A DNA stretch of 64,000 bases from NCBI GenBank assembly GCA_035546855.1, contig DASZVY010000045.1, positions 78,207-142,206 of the forward strand, written 5' to 3'. The notes under the pieces are model-generated. The model worked only from the letters and a program-made list of their open reading frames with translations, was not told the DNA's origin and searched no databases. Origin of the DNA: Nitrobacter sp035546855. Lineage in GTDB: Bacteria > Pseudomonadota > Alphaproteobacteria > Rhizobiales > Xanthobacteraceae. Shown here piece after piece: positions 62,526 through 64,000 of this stretch (its first letter is position 1; the number at the start of each line of letters is the position of its first letter). A program made the position numbers and the translations under genes.

Positions 62526-63278
62526 ATGTCTCATGGTGGTTTATCGCGACTGTCCGGCGCACTCGGCGTGTGCGCGTTCGTTGTGATCGCCCGTCCCGCA
62601 CTGGCGGACCCGCGCGCCGTGGTCGAACTGTTCACATCGCAGGGTTGTTCGTCGTGTCCGGCAGCCGACAAGATTCTCGGTGACCTTTCCAAGGATCCAT
62701 CGATCGTCGCGCTGAGCCTGCCGATCGACTACTGGGACTATCTCGGCTGGAAGGATACGCTGGCCGATACCCGCTTTACCGCCCGCCAGAAGGCTTATTC
62801 GCAGATGCGGGGCGACCGCGACGTTTACACGCCGCAAGTGATCGTCAACGGATCGGCCCATGTGATCGGCAGCGATCGTGCGGCCATCGAGGGCGCAATG
62901 CACGATACGCGGAAGAACGACGACGTGATGTCGGTGCCGGTCTCGATGTCCGTGTCGGGCAAGCAACTGAATGTGTCCGTTGCGTCGGCGAGCGCCAAAC
63001 ATCCATCCGATCACGGCGAAGTCTGGATCTGCGCGATCTCAAAGGCGGTGCCGATCTCGATCGGACGCGGCGAGAATCGCGGCCGTGAGGTGACGTACTA
63101 CAATGTCGTGCGCAACTGGCTGAAGGTCGGCGACTGGACCGGCAAGGCCGGTACATGGACCGTGCCGATGGAAAACATCGCGCGCGAGGGCGTCGATGCC
63201 GCGGTGGTCTATGTCCAAGACGGCAATCGCGACAAGCCGGGCCTGATGCTCGGCGCAGCCTACACCTCGCTGCACTAG
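62526..63278 (+). CDS. DUF1223 thioredoxin-like exported protein
   Basis: A 250-residue exported protein. The signal peptide (about 1-27, ...RPALAD) precedes the DUF1223 domain: VVELFTSQGCSSCPAADKILGDLSKDPSIVALSLPIDYWDYLGWKDTLADTRFTARQKAYSQ, with a CSSC redox-type pair. VYTPQVIVNGSAHVIGSD and VYVQDGNRDKPGLMLGAAY follow. The fold resembles thioredoxin, and its role is unknown. An in-frame GTG at 62514 would add four residues; ATG 62526 is preferred. Confidence 0.87.
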   Translation: MSHGGLSRLSGALGVCAFVVIARPALADPRAVVELFTSQGCSSCPAADKILGDLSKDPSIVALSLPIDYWDYLGWKDTLADTRFTARQKAYSQMRGDRDVYTPQVIVNGSAHVIGSDRAAIEGAMHDTRKNDDVMSVPVSMSVSGKQLNVSVASASAKHPSDHGEVWICAISKAVPISIGRGENRGREVTYYNVVRNWLKVGDWTGKAGTWTVPMENIAREGVDAAVVYVQDGNRDKPGLMLGAAYTSLH

Positions 63279-63289
63279 CGATCTTCCGA

Positions 63290-63718
63290 TCAGCCCTTGG
63301 TGTGCTGGCGACGGCTACGGAAACCTGCATACAGGCTCGCCGCCGCCAGGGCATAAAGCAGCCATTGTACGGTATCGTTCACCGAATCGGGCAACATGAA
63401 AGAGGCGATGCCGAAACAAAGCGTCGCCATCAGCGAAAGCGGACGCCACGGGATATGGAAGTTTCGTACGCGTTCGAGCTTCCATTGTCGCAATTCGTCG
63501 TCGAGCGAAGGGAATTCGCTTTTCGGCAAGTGGACGGGCCGTTCGATAGAAGCTGCGGTGGACTGTACCGTCGTGGCTTGTGCGACGGTTTCGGCTGTCC
63601 CCATCGAACGACCGAACGAAGGCGGTGGATTCCCGCGACGGCCAAACGGTATGTGGTTCACCAGTTGGTCCTTCCTCAGCGTAGCGGGCATTGGTGCTAC
63701 CATCGGATTAACGGCCAT
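63290..63718 (-). CDS. Hypothetical membrane protein
   Basis: A 142-residue protein. The first 70 residues are hydrophilic, then SEFPSLDDELRQWKLERVRNFHIPWRPLS leads to two C-terminal transmembrane helices (about 92-112 and 115-135). No family is recognised. The gene converges on the DUF1223 gene (gap 11 bases). No Shine-Dalgarno site supports any of its Met starts (63718, 63703, 63691). Confidence 0.6.
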   Translation of the reverse strand: MAVNPMVAPMPATLRKDQLVNHIPFGRRGNPPPSFGRSMGTAETVAQATTVQSTAASIERPVHLPKSEFPSLDDELRQWKLERVRNFHIPWRPLSLMATLCFGIASFMLPDSVNDTVQWLLYALAAASLYAGFRSRRQHTKG

Positions 63719-63857
63719 TTAACAGCACGCATTAAATTGGCGTGCGTTCTCCCCTCATGGAGTCCGGTACGCTGCGGATCGATCGGTTGCGTGTTTCAAG
63801 CCCCGGAACCGGAGCCCCGACTCATGGGCGCAATAGCGCATCGGGAAATGATGCATC

Positions 63858-64000
63858 CAAAAAGAAAAAGGACCGGCTTTCGCCAGTCCCGACAGTATGG
63901 GGATTAAGTTCACTGCGAACAGGCCCGATCCTGAAGGCCCCGGGGGGCTGGGGGCTGAGGAATCCGGAGCCGAAAGGACCGGGCCAACGCAGTGGGTACT
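63858..64000 (-). ncRNA. 3' part of a structured RNA with terminator (6S-like candidate)
   Basis: Read on the minus strand, CACTGCG (63994-63988), TT, GGCCCGGTCC (63985-63976) pair with GGATCGGGCC (63931-63922), TGTT, CGCAGTG (63917-63911), making a long stem with an asymmetric internal loop and a C/G-rich inner part. This is followed by GGACTGGC-GAAA-GCCGGTCC (63889-63870) and a T-rich run opposite 63859-63869, a complete terminator. There is no open frame. The elongated stem with bulges recalls 6S RNA, but the 5' end is outside the window, so identity is an inference. Confidence 0.5.
63870..63889 (-). terminator. Rho-independent terminator of the edge RNA
   Basis: On the minus strand GGACTGGC, loop GAAA, GCCGGTCC (one T-G pair), then TTTTTCTTTTT. 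It lies 140 bases upstream of the membrane protein gene on the same strand, so it separates that gene from the RNA. Confidence 0.85.

Overview
The window looks like chromosomal DNA of an alphaproteobacterium of the Bradyrhizobium/Rhodopseudomonas/Nitrobacter group (Bradyrhizobiaceae). The evidence is high G+C, a malonyl-CoA synthetase that I recognise as close to Rhodopseudomonas MatB, the order leuB/asd/leuD/leuC followed by rplS-trmD-rimM-rpsP-ffh, then dapF/ftsY and a ccm cluster beside acnA, and many dispersed palindromic intergenic repeats of the kind common in this group. There is no prophage, transposase, CRISPR array, rRNA or tRNA that I can see. This assignment rests on reading the sequence, not on a database search.

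Layout: 1-4.1 kb holds a promoter, a cobalamin riboswitch, a TonB-dependent receptor and a PepSY membrane protein. 4.2-12.7 kb holds metabolic and housekeeping genes: phhB, a DUF1232 protein, a quinone reductase divergent from a dienoyl-CoA-reductase-like SDR, an IalB-family protein, rlmN, a PAP2 phosphatase, argG and a methyltransferase. 12.8-16 kb holds envelope genes: a very proline-rich OmpA-like protein, a small proline-rich protein, a flavin-binding stress protein and a CAP-domain protein. 16.2-19.8 kb is sdhCDAB on the minus strand. 20-26.2 kb has matB divergent from an SDR, then a periplasmic redox module (cytochrome b, Tat-exported molybdopterin protein, Cu/Zn SOD) and an MFS carrier. 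26.4-35 kb has leuB, asd, a beta carbonic anhydrase, a CoA-ester lyase, a DXD glycosyltransferase, leuD and a zincin. 35.1-37.1 kb is a run of four small secreted basic/His-rich proteins. 37.4-42.9 kb has an AlkZ-like glycosylase, an H1-like Lys/Ala-rich protein, acetoacetyl-CoA synthetase and leuC. 43.2-47.2 kb is the translation/secretion operon ffh-rpsP-rimM-trmD-rplS. 47.6-50.9 kb has a VapBC pair, a metallo-hydrolase and two exported proteins. 51.1-59.4 kb has dapF-mtaB, an RluA-type synthase, ftsY, yciB, an exported HhH protein and ccmABCDG. 59.7-63.7 kb has acnA, a DUF1223 protein and a small membrane protein. The right edge holds the 3' part of a structured RNA on the minus strand.

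Functionally the window joins leucine biosynthesis (leuB, leuC, leuD), aspartate-family synthesis (asd, dapF), TCA and respiration (sdhCDAB, acnA, cytochrome c maturation), co-translational targeting (ffh and ftsY) and RNA modification (rlmN, trmD, mtaB, rluA-like).

The least ordinary items are: the B12 riboswitch in front of a receptor that looks siderophore-type; an 18-bp perfect inverted repeat that swallows the vapB start codon; three families of roughly 80-130 bp palindromic repeats that sit even inside the sdh and ffh-rplS operons; the cytochrome b/molybdopterin/SOD module; the His-rich mini-protein cluster; and the truncated structured RNA at the edge.
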